A stretch of 64,000 nucleotides of DNA from Penumbrarchaeum sp964445525 (GCA_964445525.1 CAYULA010000016.1:3640-67639), one strand, 5' to 3'. Numbered from the stretch's first letter, positions 34,750 to 42,931 are shown. Notes: a model not told the origin generated them from the letters alone. Numbers and translations: made by a program.

Positions 34750-36029
34750 AAGAACCCATCATGCTAAAAAATGCCAGATTCGTTCTGACAATGGAGGGAG
34801 ACAGGATACTGCAGGGATCCAGCATAAGGATAGAGGAAGGAGCCATCTCCCAGGTCGGTGATGTTGAAAAGCAGAGAGGGGATGAGGTAATTGACTGTTC
34901 GAATTCAATTCTGATGCCGGGACTAGTCAATTCCCATACCCACGCGGCGATGGTTCTACTGAGGGGTTTGAACGATGATGCACCCCTTGACCAGTGGTTA
35001 TCCTCGATGTGGGAGGTGGAGGGAAGGTTGACTCCGGACATGGAAGAGATGGGGGCGGAGCTGGGATTTCTGGAGATGCTCAGGACCGGTACCACAACCT
35101 GTATCGACATGTACGGGGCCTTTCAATCAGCGGTGGCTGCGGAAAGAACCGGAATTCGAATGGCAAACGGGCCTCCTTTGATATCGGTATTCGGTTCCAC
35201 CGAGGAAAGATTGAACCAGAGCCGTCAATTCCTTGACAAGTACAGGGGGAACGAGAGGATACATCCGATCATCAACATCCATTCCATCTACACCAATGAT
35301 CAAGAAGCCCTTGCCAAGGGAGGTGACCTTTCGAGGAAAGAGAAGGTTCCTCTCCACATACACTGCTCGGAAACCCGGAAAGAGGTTTTCGAAAACAGAA
35401 AGGAAAATGGAAGATTGGCAGTGGAGGAACTTGATGAGAACGGATGTCTATGGGAGAGAACGATACTCGTTCATCTCGGATGGGCCTCATCCTGGGAGTT
35501 CAACAAGATCAGATCAATGGGATCAAAGGTTGTCCACTGTCCCACTTCCAACCAGAAATTGGGTACCGGAGGTTTCTTTCCCTACAGGGACCTCAAGGAT
35601 ATGGGCATAACAGTCGGGCTCGGCACGGACGGGGCCGCCTCCAACAATTCGCTGGACATGTTCCGGGAGATGAAGGAGATGGCCCTCATACAGAAAGGCC
35701 AGTACTGGGATCCGATCGCTTCAACCGCTTACGACAGCTTGCTCAGTTCAACTGTCAATGGAAATTCACTGCTCGGCATCTATGGAGGAATGCTGGTAGA
35801 AGGCATGAATGCCGACATAACGATACTGGACATCGATCCTCAGATGATGCCTTTGAGACCCGATAACCTGATGTCCGCACTGGTGTATTCAGCAACCGGA
35901 AACATGGTCAAGGGAACCATGGTAGCCGGTGAGTTCGTCTACGATGACGGTAAGCTCGCAGATGGTTCGGATTGGAGGGAGAGTTACATTCGGATAGTGA
36001 CCGAACTGGAAGATGAGCTCGGACTTTGA
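34746..36029 (+). CDS. 5-methylthioadenosine/S-adenosylhomocysteine deaminase-type amidohydrolase
   Basis: 427-residue amidohydrolase of the MtaD/DadD group. 'VNSHTHAAMVLLRG' gives the first His pair, 'PLHIHCSETRKEV' the third His and Glu, 'VVHCPTSNQKLGTGG' the fourth His region, and 'VGLGTDGAASNN' the catalytic Asp. The family deaminates SAH, MTA or adenosine in archaea that lack SAH hydrolase. Coupling to the Dph6 gene fits a link to SAM use, since diphthine synthesis yields SAH; that link is inference. The C-terminal beta-sandwich is complete. Confidence 0.9.
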   Translation: MKEPIMLKNARFVLTMEGDRILQGSSIRIEEGAISQVGDVEKQRGDEVIDCSNSILMPGLVNSHTHAAMVLLRGLNDDAPLDQWLSSMWEVEGRLTPDMEEMGAELGFLEMLRTGTTTCIDMYGAFQSAVAAERTGIRMANGPPLISVFGSTEERLNQSRQFLDKYRGNERIHPIINIHSIYTNDQEALAKGGDLSRKEKVPLHIHCSETRKEVFENRKENGRLAVEELDENGCLWERTILVHLGWASSWEFNKIRSMGSKVVHCPTSNQKLGTGGFFPYRDLKDMGITVGLGTDGAASNNSLDMFREMKEMALIQKGQYWDPIASTAYDSLLSSTVNGNSLLGIYGGMLVEGMNADITILDIDPQMMPLRPDNLMSALVYSATGNMVKGTMVAGEFVYDDGKLADGSDWRESYIRIVTELEDELGL

Positions 36030-36075
36030 TACATCTTTAAATAGTCATCAATCCAATATATTATTGGGAATTTTC

Positions 36076-37065
36076 ATGAAAAAATTGATCAGAGTACTCT
36101 CCATAGACGGCGGCGGAATAAGGGGAATCATTCCTTCCATGGTTCTCAAAGAGATCGAGGGTATCGCCCAGAGACCTGTCTCGCATCTGTTCGATCTGAT
36201 TGTGGGAACTTCCACCGGAGGACTGATAGCTCTCGCTCTAACAAAACCTGGCAGGGACGGAGGCCCTCATATCGATGGGAAATCATTGATAGGTTTTTAT
36301 GAAAACGAGGGTAAAAAGATCTTCCACATTCCCTTGTGGAAGAGGGTGGAATCCGGTTGGAATCTGCTGGATGAGAAATATCCGGACAAGAACATCGAAC
36401 AGGTCCTCAAGGGATTTTTCGGTGATTCGAGGTTAAAAGAAGCAATAACACCGGTGATGATACCCGCATACGAGATAGAGGGGAGATCTCCATGGTTCTT
36501 CAGAAGCGAGAGGGCAAGGGTTTCGGAAAGCTATGATTTCCCCATGAGCGATGTTGCGAGGGCAGCGACAGCTGCGCCAACCTATTTCTCCCCCAAGAAA
36601 TTGATGAATATGGATTCATCGGACTACTATTCCCTGATCGACGGAGGAGTCTACGCCAACAACCCTAGCTTGTGTGCCTATGTCGAGGCAAAGAACATGT
36701 TTCCCGATAACCATGATTTCCTCCTTGTATCTCTGGGAACCGGAGAGCTGACAAAAAGGATCGAACACAATGATGCAAAGGACTGGGGCCTCGCACAGTG
36801 GGCTCATCCCATCCTCAATGTCATATTCGATGGTCTGAGCGATACCGTGGATTATCAGATGAAGGAACTCCTGCATCCGCCCGGAAGGTCGAAAAGATAC
36901 TTCAGGTTCCAGGCGAGACTGGATAACGGCAATGATGACATGGACGACGCCAGGGATCATAATTTGAGAACACTTAAACTGGATGCAAAGGAGACGATCA
37001 GGTCACATTCCGAGGACCTGGACGTCCTTGTCAAAACACTTCTGAAAAGCGAGGAAAGAACATAG
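36076..37065 (+). CDS. Patatin-like phospholipase
   Basis: 329 residues. The oxyanion loop 'SIDGGGIRGIIPS', the Ser hydrolase elbow 'GTSTGGLIAL' (GxSxG) and the dyad Asp in 'LIDGGVYANNPS' are all intact, so it is an active-type patatin, a Ser-Asp lipid acyl hydrolase. ATG 36076 directly follows a TATA-like TTTAAATA (36035-36042) at leaderless distance; an upstream in-frame Met would overlap the deaminase gene. No effector partner such as CD-NTase is adjacent, so it is not obviously part of a CBASS system. Confidence 0.9.
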   Translation: MKKLIRVLSIDGGGIRGIIPSMVLKEIEGIAQRPVSHLFDLIVGTSTGGLIALALTKPGRDGGPHIDGKSLIGFYENEGKKIFHIPLWKRVESGWNLLDEKYPDKNIEQVLKGFFGDSRLKEAITPVMIPAYEIEGRSPWFFRSERARVSESYDFPMSDVARAATAAPTYFSPKKLMNMDSSDYYSLIDGGVYANNPSLCAYVEAKNMFPDNHDFLLVSLGTGELTKRIEHNDAKDWGLAQWAHPILNVIFDGLSDTVDYQMKELLHPPGRSKRYFRFQARLDNGNDDMDDARDHNLRTLKLDAKETIRSHSEDLDVLVKTLLKSEERT

Positions 37066-37073
37066 TCAATTCT

Positions 37074-37346
37074 TCAGGGAATATCATTCTCGGGAAGGCA
37101 GGACCTCTCCGGTGATAGGACCTTGACCTGAGCACCCATTTCCCGCGCGCTTGTGATCACTCTGTCAAGGGACCTCTTTCCGTTATCCGAAATAGAGCAA
37201 ACACCTGACAGGTCCAGTACGAGGTCCTCTCCGCCGTATCCCGAATTCATCACCATGTTCTCGAATTCCAGGAAAGATTCGTCGTCGAGGCTTCCTCTGA
37301 CCTTCCAGAGGAGGTCCTTGCCGGCAAATCCTCTGCGGAGCTCCAT
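37074..37346 (-). CDS. STAS-domain protein
   Basis: 90 residues in the STAS (anti-sigma-factor antagonist) fold: strand 'LLWKVRGSLDDESFLEFENMV', then 'DLVLDLSGVCSISDNGKRSLDRVI' and 'GAQVKVL'. In SpoIIAA-like proteins a Ser/Thr after 'D.S...' is the phosphorylated residue; here it is Ser in 'SISDNG'. It is coded opposite to and convergent with the patatin gene. ATG 37346 follows a TATA-like element; an upstream extension to 37412 has no family similarity. Partner unknown. Confidence 0.7.
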   Translation of the reverse strand: MELRRGFAGKDLLWKVRGSLDDESFLEFENMVMNSGYGGEDLVLDLSGVCSISDNGKRSLDRVITSAREMGAQVKVLSPERSCLPENDIP

Positions 37347-37595
37347 GAGATGATATATTGTCCGATGGAGAAATATAATTTTCCATGAACAGATCGAGGA
37401 TGGCTCTCTCACCTGATGAAGAAGAGAATAAATGGGAGCCTCCCAGGTGATTTATTGTTTCCTATTTTCCGGGTCTATCAAACACATTATTGTAGAAAAA
37501 TGATCCATAGCAATACCAGTGGTTTTGCATTACCTTATCACATATATCAACCTGCGATCAGGTAAAAATACCTTGACAATAAACTGAAAAAATAA

Positions 37596-37704
37596 CATAT
37601 AAATACTATTATTTTTTGTATTGGAAAAATTATAAATAGCCCCCCACGTAATCTATAAGCATGTCATTGAAACGTATCATGATTTTCTTATGATGAAACG
37701 TTTC
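37596..37704 (+). promoter_or_regulatory. Promoter/operator region of the five-gene operon
   Basis: The 314-base gap before 37727 holds two TATA-like boxes, CATATAAATAC (37596-37606) and ATTATAAATAG (37629-37639). Downstream lies GAAACG (37669-37674), ATCAT/ATGAT arms (37676-37680, 37690-37694) and a perfect palindrome GAAACGTTTC (37695-37704), 23 bases before the first ATG. The repeats may be a regulator site; a 5' hairpin is the alternative. Confidence 0.5.
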
Positions 37705-37726
37705 GATAGACAGGATTGTGAGATAA

Positions 37727-38104
37727 ATGACTGAAGAAGAAGAAAAGGAAGAAATAAAACTCACTCTCAAAGCTTCCTTGAGTTCTATCGGATCCGTGGG
37801 ATCCGGTATAGCCAGGATGAACTCCAGGCATCTGGAAGCTTTCGGTGAGGAGGCCCCCGAACTTATCGTTATAAGGTCGGAGGAACACAAGAAGGTGGTC
37901 AAGCTTGTCTCTGACAAACTGGCACCCAAGGGAAGGATCGTTCTGAGAAAAGACGACATGGAAGAACTGGAGATAGAAAAGGATGATGAAATCGATGTCC
38001 TTCCTTATGAGAAACTCACCGACCAGGTCAAGGAGGCCTGGGAAGATTTCAAGGATAGGTTCAGAAAGGAAGATGAAGAAGAAGAAGAGGAGGAAGATAA
38101 GTGA
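37727..38104 (+). CDS. Stand-alone Cdc48-N-like double-psi barrel protein with acidic tail
   Basis: 125 residues, no signal or membrane helix. The core 'GSGIARMNSRHLEAFGEEAPELIVI' followed by 'KGRIVLRKDDMEELEIEKDDEIDVLP' has the shape of the N-terminal double-psi beta barrel of Cdc48/VAT AAA ATPases (G-x-G-I-A-R-[LM]-x-x-x, then G-x-I-R-[LK]-x-x-x-x-x-x-x-x-x-x-G-D-E-V-E-V). No AAA domain follows; instead the tail is Glu-rich (EDEEEEEEED). It could be an adaptor or substrate-recognition module. First gene of the operon; its stop overlaps the next start (GTGA). The family call is mine, not confirmed. Confidence 0.55.
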   Translation: MTEEEEKEEIKLTLKASLSSIGSVGSGIARMNSRHLEAFGEEAPELIVIRSEEHKKVVKLVSDKLAPKGRIVLRKDDMEELEIEKDDEIDVLPYEKLTDQVKEAWEDFKDRFRKEDEEEEEEEDK

Positions 38105-38373
38105 ATATAGCAAACAGAGTTCAGGCGTATTCGGCAAGGCATCCCATGTCGATCAATAAAAAGATCGATTTCTACCTGAGCGAGAACCTTGCCAATATGA
38201 TGGCAGAGTACAAGATAGCGGACAGCTCGGACCTGGGCGATCTGGATTCGGAATTCCAGGGCCTGGAGTCAAGAATGGACGACCTGGAAAAATGGAAGAA
38301 CGAATTCTCCAGCAGGTTGATGGAAGGCGAAAAGAGAATGGACCGCCTCAAGGTCAAGGCGGGAATACAGTGA
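38101..38373 (+). CDS. Short coiled-coil protein, family A of three (operon)
   Basis: 90 residues from GTG 38101, which overlaps the stop of the upstream gene. It has a 'IDFYLSENLANMMAEYKIADSSDLGDLDSE' segment followed by a coiled coil ('LESRMDDLEKWKNEFSSRL'). The segment h-Y-h-x-x-N-h-x-x-h-h-x-E-a-x-I-x-x-x-x-D-h recurs in the next two proteins of the operon, so the three are paralogues. This one lacks a membrane helix. I do not recognise the family. Confidence 0.6.
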   Translation: MNIANRVQAYSARHPMSINKKIDFYLSENLANMMAEYKIADSSDLGDLDSEFQGLESRMDDLEKWKNEFSSRLMEGEKRMDRLKVKAGIQ

Positions 38374-38383
38374 GGTGATATGA

Positions 38384-38710
38384 ATGGATTGGAACACTTT
38401 CTGGTTTATAGTGATAATCGCCGCCCTTGTGATTCTGCTAATACTCGTTATTGCGTGGTATTTCAGTCTGAGAAAGAAGAGAAGGGAGATGCCCTCCCAT
38501 GTGGAGCTCTACTTTGACGAGAATTTCAGGTCCATAATGGGCGAATGGGATATGGTCACAAGAGACAAGGTCAAATCCTTCAAGAAGGGTCTATCAGACA
38601 GACTATCCAAGGTAGGCGGAGATATCGACGAGCTGGAGAAGAGCAAGAAGAAGCTCGATACGAGAATGAACTCCCTTGACAGGGAAATGTCAAAACTTGA
38701 GGGCTTCTGA
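38384..38710 (+). CDS. Membrane-anchored short coiled-coil protein, family B of three (operon)
   Basis: 108 residues. One N-terminal membrane helix ('WFIVIIAALVILLILVIAWYF') with a basic stop (SLRKKRRE) on its C side, so the rest faces the cytoplasm. Then comes the shared segment 'VELYFDENFRSIMGEWDMVTRDKVKSF' and a coiled coil ('LSKVGGDIDELEKSKKKLDTRM'). GAGGTG stands six bases before ATG 38384. With its neighbours it forms a set of one soluble, one membrane-anchored and one amphipathic-headed protein. Function unknown. Confidence 0.62.
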   Translation: MDWNTFWFIVIIAALVILLILVIAWYFSLRKKRREMPSHVELYFDENFRSIMGEWDMVTRDKVKSFKKGLSDRLSKVGGDIDELEKSKKKLDTRMNSLDREMSKLEGF

Positions 38711-38723
38711 GGAGAGGATAGAT

Positions 38724-39074
38724 ATGGAAGAAGAATACGCAGAAGAAGAACAAAAGAAGGGATTTTTCAGCTGGATCGGATCGGTCTTCAAGGGAAAAAA
38801 GGATGAGGAGGAAGAGGAGAAGACACCTACCTACAGCAGACGCCTCTTCGACGGCCGCATCGAGAAGTACCTTGATCAGAACCTGGACTCCTACATTTCC
38901 GAATATGGAATAGTAACCGAACTGGATCTTCAGGGATACGAGAACAGATACGAGAAATTGACAGGCAGGGTAAAGAGCATGAAGGAATACATCCTTGATT
39001 CGGATGCCATCCTTGGTCAGATGGAGAAGGATCTACTCGAAGTGAAGGGGAAGATCAAGACCACCAAGAAATGA
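38724..39074 (+). CDS. Short coiled-coil protein with amphipathic head, family C of three (operon)
   Basis: 116 residues. An acidic start (EEEYAEEEQK) precedes 'GFFSWIGSVFKGKKD', a short amphipathic stretch that could insert at the membrane surface, then an acidic linker. The shared segment is 'RIEKYLDQNLDSYISEYGIVTELDLQGYENR', followed by a coiled coil ('YEKLTGRVKSMKEYILDSDAIL'). GGAGAGG ahead of ATG 38724 supports the start. Its stop is a few bases before the PRC-barrel gene start. Function unknown. Confidence 0.6.
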   Translation: MEEEYAEEEQKKGFFSWIGSVFKGKKDEEEEEKTPTYSRRLFDGRIEKYLDQNLDSYISEYGIVTELDLQGYENRYEKLTGRVKSMKEYILDSDAILGQMEKDLLEVKGKIKTTKK

Positions 39075-39085
39075 GGAGGAATGAC

Positions 39086-39580
39086 ATGCTGGAAGATATG
39101 TTGGAAAAATACGAGATAGTAAACTCGGTCGGAGAGACCATAGGAAAGATCAAGGAGATCTATATCGACCTTGATACCTGGGATGTCAAGGCTCTAAAGA
39201 TATCCCCCGGAATGCTGAAGGGATCCTTCCTTCTCCACCTGAAGGATGTGACCAAAATAGACCTCGACAATAATAGAATGGTGGTCACGGAAGAATTCGG
39301 GAAGGACGAGATCCCCGAAACCGCCACGAGAAAACTCTATCCCTACGATGAGTTAAGCAAGAGAACGGTGGTTGACAGCGAGGGAGAGAAGGTGGGCAAG
39401 ATCTATTCGCTTGAGATCCCCTACGAGAAGCTCGGATCCATGAAGATATGGAAGATGCTGATCAAGACCGGTATCAAGGACAGGAGACTCAGGATCGCCC
39501 CCACAGAGGTTAACGAGGTTATGGACGACATCAACCTCAGAAAGACAATCGATTTCTACCAGAACAAAGAGCAGGAATAG
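39086..39580 (+). CDS. Double PRC-barrel protein
   Basis: 164 residues made of two PRC-barrel domains: 'YEIVNSVGETIGKIKEIYIDLDTWDVKALKI' and 'RTVVDSEGEKVGKIYSLEIP', each with the G-x-x-[IV]-G-K-[IV] turn. ATG 39086 has AGGAGG six bases upstream; ATG 39071 lies before this ribosome site. PRC-barrel proteins act in photosynthetic reaction centres, RNA processing (RimM) and, in archaea, in cell division (CdpB with SepF, CdvA). Being the last gene of the coiled-coil operon, a membrane or division scaffold is possible, as inference only. Confidence 0.75.
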   Translation: MLEDMLEKYEIVNSVGETIGKIKEIYIDLDTWDVKALKISPGMLKGSFLLHLKDVTKIDLDNNRMVVTEEFGKDEIPETATRKLYPYDELSKRTVVDSEGEKVGKIYSLEIPYEKLGSMKIWKMLIKTGIKDRRLRIAPTEVNEVMDDINLRKTIDFYQNKEQE

Positions 39581-39592
39581 TTCTGAAGCAAT

Positions 39593-39631
39593 TCGAAAGG
39601 GTTTCATGACCCTTTCGATTTATATTTTTTT
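39593..39631 (+). terminator. Hairpin terminator after the five-gene operon
   Basis: TCGAAAGGG (39593-39601) pairs with CCCTTTCGA (39610-39618) around an eight-base loop, then a T-rich tract TATATTTTTTT (39621-39631). It lies 12 bases after the PRC-barrel stop and before the convergent DUF362 gene. Confidence 0.8.
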
Positions 39632-40726
39632 AAGGTTATAATTCATACTTCCCATTCCGATTTTTTCCGCGTACCTCAGTGTATGCACGGGATCTATCTG
39701 GGGTTTCAATGCCCTGAACTTGTCCTCACCCGGATCCAAACCCGTCTTGAGCTTCGACTGTGCTAGACCATTTTGTTGATTGACCAGATCGTATGATGCT
39801 TTGTCGATCGCCACGGGATCCTTGGATGCTAGTATGCCTATATCCGGGACGATGGGATAATCCGACCACGAGAAGCAGTCGCATTCGGGGGAGATCCTGG
39901 TCAGAAAATTGATGTATCCTATCTTATTTTCTTTGCCCACTGTGGTTCCCAGTGCATATTCGGTCATTCTCTCCTGGAAGGGGGTGATCTCCGAGGACCA
40001 GTCCAATCCTATTGCTTCCTGGGGGCATACAATAATGCACTCCCCGCAGCCTATGCATTTTTCCTTGTCTATCCAAACCTTGCCCTCCTCGTATACATGA
40101 GCATTGACGGGACATATCTCCATGCATGTTTTGCATCCGATGCATTTCTCTTTGATGACCTCGGGCCTCACCGAGTGCTGGTCCATCTTTCCGTAAGCGG
40201 AGGCCCCTCCCATGGCGAGGTTCTTGATCGCTCCCCCGAAACCCGCCATGATGTGTCCCTTGAAATGGGACATGACAACCATGAAATCCGATTCCTGGAT
40301 ATTGGCGGCGATCCTCACTTTTTCGAAATGCTTTCCGTTGATCTGGATCCATCTGACATCCTTGGATTTGAGACCGTCGGCAATCAGTATGGGTGCCTTT
40401 ACGACCGAGAAGTCGAACCCGTTCTCTATCGCGTTGATCATGTGATCCACTGCATTGTGCCTGTCTCCCCTGTATAATGTGTTGGAATCCGTGAGAAAGG
40501 GTTTAGCTCCATTCTCTTTTATCTTTTCCACAACTTCCCTGACAAAGATCGGATTGATGAAGGCGTCGGATCCTCTCTCTCCGAAATGGATCTTTACGGC
40601 AGTGAGGTCCTTCTCGCTGATGCAGTCTGCAAGTCCTGCTTCTTCGAAAAGCCTTCTGACCTTTGTTGCCGTGTTGGTCTTTCTGTCTTTTGCATGCAGA
40701 TCGGCAAAGAAAACGTCGCTTGTCAA
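39620..40726 (-). CDS. DUF362 ferredoxin-domain protein
   Basis: 368 residues. The DUF362 body ('VFFADLHAKD', 'AVKIHFGERGSDAFINP', 'KPFLTDSNTLYRGDRHNAVDH', 'VVMSHFKGHIMAGFGGAIKNLAMG') surrounds two 4Fe-4S motifs, 'CIGCKTCMEICP' and 'CIGCGECIIVCP'. The family occurs widely in anaerobes with unknown reactions, probably electron transfer. I start it at TTG 40726, seven bases after AGAGGTG; the frame stays open for 35 more codons without family similarity. A GC-rich, strongly structured stretch lies upstream and may be its 5' leader. Confidence 0.82.
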   Translation of the reverse strand: MTSDVFFADLHAKDRKTNTATKVRRLFEEAGLADCISEKDLTAVKIHFGERGSDAFINPIFVREVVEKIKENGAKPFLTDSNTLYRGDRHNAVDHMINAIENGFDFSVVKAPILIADGLKSKDVRWIQINGKHFEKVRIAANIQESDFMVVMSHFKGHIMAGFGGAIKNLAMGGASAYGKMDQHSVRPEVIKEKCIGCKTCMEICPVNAHVYEEGKVWIDKEKCIGCGECIIVCPQEAIGLDWSSEITPFQERMTEYALGTTVGKENKIGYINFLTRISPECDCFSWSDYPIVPDIGILASKDPVAIDKASYDLVNQQNGLAQSKLKTGLDPGEDKFRALKPQIDPVHTLRYAEKIGMGSMNYNLKKI

Positions 40727-40803
40727 GGGGATACACCTCTTGTAGGTGCATGAACCGATCTGATAAGTAAGGTTTCTCAATAGAAAAACGATAGCTCCAT
40801 TAA

Positions 40804-41040
40804 CCACCCCCGGAAGGGGGTGGCAGGGCAAGGAGTGGGCGACCCGTTGCCCATGTGTTGGTCATCTCTCCTCTCCCCGGAGAGGGGACTCTCCGGTCCC
40901 GCTACTATCGGGTGCAAGGCACCCTCGTCCCCACCTGGCACCAACGAGCCGTTGAGGACCATTATGGTGGTGAATACATGAAGACGCTCTTTGTTCAGCT
41001 TGGATACATTTTCTTCTCCTCGAGGCCCCCTGAGGGCCTC
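40804..41040 (-). ncRNA. Candidate structured leader or small RNA, GC-rich hairpins
   Basis: There is no convincing gene between 40727 and 41170, but 40804-41040 holds perfect hairpins: CCACCCCC-GGAA-GGGGGTGG (40804-40823), CCGGAGA/TCTCCGG (40877-40883, 40890-40896), GGGTGC-AAG-GCACCC (40910-40924) and GAGGCCC/GGGCCTC (41022-41040). It is far more GC-rich than its surroundings. On the minus strand a TATA-like ACATATAAAC lies at about 41061-41072, some 25 bases before 41040, so a leftward RNA would start with the last hairpin and run towards the DUF362 gene. I do not recognise its family; it is not SRP or RNase P RNA as far as I can see. Confidence 0.5.
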
Positions 41041-41170
41041 AATAATAATAATGTATTGTTGTTTATATGTATATTTTTATTTATTATCAAAATTTTTATT
41101 TTAAAGTTTTGTTAAAAAATAAAATGTGAGGTCCGGCGGAAGGAACCGGACCTCGTAATCGATATATCTC

Positions 41171-42175
41171 TCAGTCCTTTCTCTTTCTGTAGATGACGAA
41201 TCCACTGGTAGCGGCGGCACCGAGGACGAGTACTACGAGGATGTATCCGATCAGGACCCCTGATATTCCTCCTCCGGAAGTATTCACTTCGGGAGGTTCG
41301 CTCCCATCGTTCTTGTCACTGGGACCCTCGTCCTCATCATCGTCGTCATCATCGTCTGCTATCGGAGCCGGTGAGGGAGTCTCTTCCTTGGCAACTGTGT
41401 GGATGGATACTATCACCCTGTCATATTCCATCCCGGAATCCATGTCCAGGAGTTTCAGGGTGAGATGATAGGTCCTCTCCGGTGAGATATCCTTTCCGGT
41501 CAGAACGATTTCCAGATCACCTTCCTGGCCGGCAGCGACCTCGATCACACCATCTTCTTCCAAGGATATGCCTATTCCCACGTTGGAGAGCATCTCCCTG
41601 CCTTCAACCTCTATCTGATAATGCTCCCTTACATTTCCCGGATTCTCTAGTACCAGAGGGACGGTTTTGTTCTGATCCTGAACAAGATCCACCGAGGAAG
41701 GAGCGCTGATTTCCCCGTCCTCGTAGGGTGCCATGGTCAGGATGATGTTATCGCTTTCGATGATACCCCCGGTGATTCCGGGTTTGTACCTCCATCTCCC
41801 GCCTACCTCGACGTTATTTTCACCGGCGGGATAAGTGCATGGTACAGACAGTCTCAGATCGAAATGCTGAACCTTGTCTCCTGCCTTCTCGAATACAAGC
41901 TTTGGAGGATCGAAGACCCAGTTGAGGTTCTCGTCCAGTACTTCAAGGGTAACCTCCACCACCTGCTGTTCGGGACTCCAGGGGACCAGGACCTTCACGG
42001 TTCCGTTGAGCATGATCTCATCGGAGCCCTCTCCTTCGGCGTCCGCCGAGGCCCTCTCCTGGTAGATGTCAAGGACTGCCTGTGGGGCACCTGCTGCCTC
42101 ACCACTTCCTGCCATGACCAAGAGGAACCCCACCGAAGCCATGACCGCAGCCGCAAGCATTGCACCGGTTCTCAT
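41171..42175 (-). CDS. Secreted protein with Ig-like domains and C-terminal membrane anchor
   Basis: 334 residues from ATG 42175 (AGAGGA five bases upstream; ATG 42196 is possible). A signal peptide (MRTGAMLAAAVMASVGFLLV) leads into two beta-sandwich segments: one with 'DEIMLNGTVKVLVPWSPEQQVVEVTLEV' and another with 'SVDLVQDQNKTVPLVLENPGNVREHYQIEV', the COG1470/NEW3-like alpha-galactosidase-associated fold. An acidic Asp/Glu spacer then leads to a membrane helix ('GVLIGYILVVLVLGAAAT') and a short basic end. A typical archaeal surface protein of unknown role. Confidence 0.7.
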   Translation of the reverse strand: MRTGAMLAAAVMASVGFLLVMAGSGEAAGAPQAVLDIYQERASADAEGEGSDEIMLNGTVKVLVPWSPEQQVVEVTLEVLDENLNWVFDPPKLVFEKAGDKVQHFDLRLSVPCTYPAGENNVEVGGRWRYKPGITGGIIESDNIILTMAPYEDGEISAPSSVDLVQDQNKTVPLVLENPGNVREHYQIEVEGREMLSNVGIGISLEEDGVIEVAAGQEGDLEIVLTGKDISPERTYHLTLKLLDMDSGMEYDRVIVSIHTVAKEETPSPAPIADDDDDDDEDEGPSDKNDGSEPPEVNTSGGGISGVLIGYILVVLVLGAAATSGFVIYRKRKD

Positions 42176-42317
42176 GTGTGTTCCTCTTCGTTTCATCTCT
42201 TTTTACGCTCCTGTTGACTTTTTTTGTCAACAGAATACCACCTTCGGGATCTGTTTTTAAAAGTTGCGGCTGATCCGCTGAAATGAAAACTTTTGGTCTT
42301 CAAGGATTATAAAAGTG

Positions 42318-42340
42318 AAAGGCTGTTGAAATCAGCCTTT
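42318..42340. other. Perfect hairpin in the 365-base gap before the HTH gene
   Basis: AAAGGCTG (42318-42325) pairs with CAGCCTTT (42333-42340) around TTGAAAT. It could be a terminator for a leftward or rightward transcript or a regulatory hairpin. The rest of this gap (42197-42562) is AT-rich and holds CTTTATATAATC (about 42531), the TATA box of the HTH gene, and nothing else that I can support. Confidence 0.5.
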
Positions 42341-42562
42341 CGGAGCAACGGTCCTCAATGGTGGTGGTTCGTGGTGATAATCCATTGCTGATAAAAACCT
42401 CATTTGAGAAATATTTAATATTTCGGATTCTGATAATTATCCTTTATCGAGGAGTCATAATATTCGATTATTGTTGGTTCAAGAATTCATTATTCTACGT
42501 TATTGATAATGATAATGACGCATCCTGCCTTTATATAATCACATTGTCAATAAATTCCTAGG

Positions 42563-42931
42563 ATGGTGGCAAAGATGGATCCAATGCAGGTTTCCAAGGT
42601 TCTTACTGATGAATATACAATAAGGATCCTCACCGCCGCCTACAAGGAACCTGTCAGCGCCTATGATCTGTGTCTGATGTACGACATCCCGATAATGAGA
42701 TGCTTTTCTGTACTCAAGCAGCTTGATGATCTGGGGTTGTTATCGGCTGTTCGCTCGGTGCCTCAATCCAACGGCAACATGAGGACCTACTATAAATCCA
42801 GGATCAAATCAGCCACGATAACGATAGAGGACGGTCAGCTGAAGATAAAATTGGATTGGGAGGATGGAGATACCACATCCGAGGATTTCGTAAACGTCAT
42901 GGACCAGAAGGTCCCGATGGATACATTATGA
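42563..42931 (+). CDS. Winged-helix transcriptional regulator
   Basis: 122 residues. The N-terminal half is a winged helix: 'DEYTIRILTAAYKEPVSAYDLCLMYDIPIMRCFSVLKQLDDLGLL' with a recognition helix around 'PIMRCFSVLKQL', as in archaeal ArsR/Lrp-like regulators. The C-terminal half ('TYYKSRIKSATITIEDGQLKIKLDWEDGD') is a short beta segment that may dimerise or bind a ligand. A TATA box about 30 bases upstream implies a leaderless start at ATG 42563; ATG 42575 is possible. It ends exactly where the convergent PhoU-type gene ends. Targets unknown. Confidence 0.75.
   Translation: MVAKMDPMQVSKVLTDEYTIRILTAAYKEPVSAYDLCLMYDIPIMRCFSVLKQLDDLGLLSAVRSVPQSNGNMRTYYKSRIKSATITIEDGQLKIKLDWEDGDTTSEDFVNVMDQKVPMDTL

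Noticed and set aside
40777..40962. A 61-codon leftward frame in the GC-rich leader
   Set aside because: It spans the hairpins at 40804-40924 and shows no protein-like pattern; the frame seems due to GC-rich repeats.
40804..41040. SRP RNA or a transposon-derived omega RNA
   Set aside because: CCGGAAGG occurs, but as a plain stem-loop without the AGCAG asymmetric loop of SRP helix 8; no TnpB gene or remnant adjoins.
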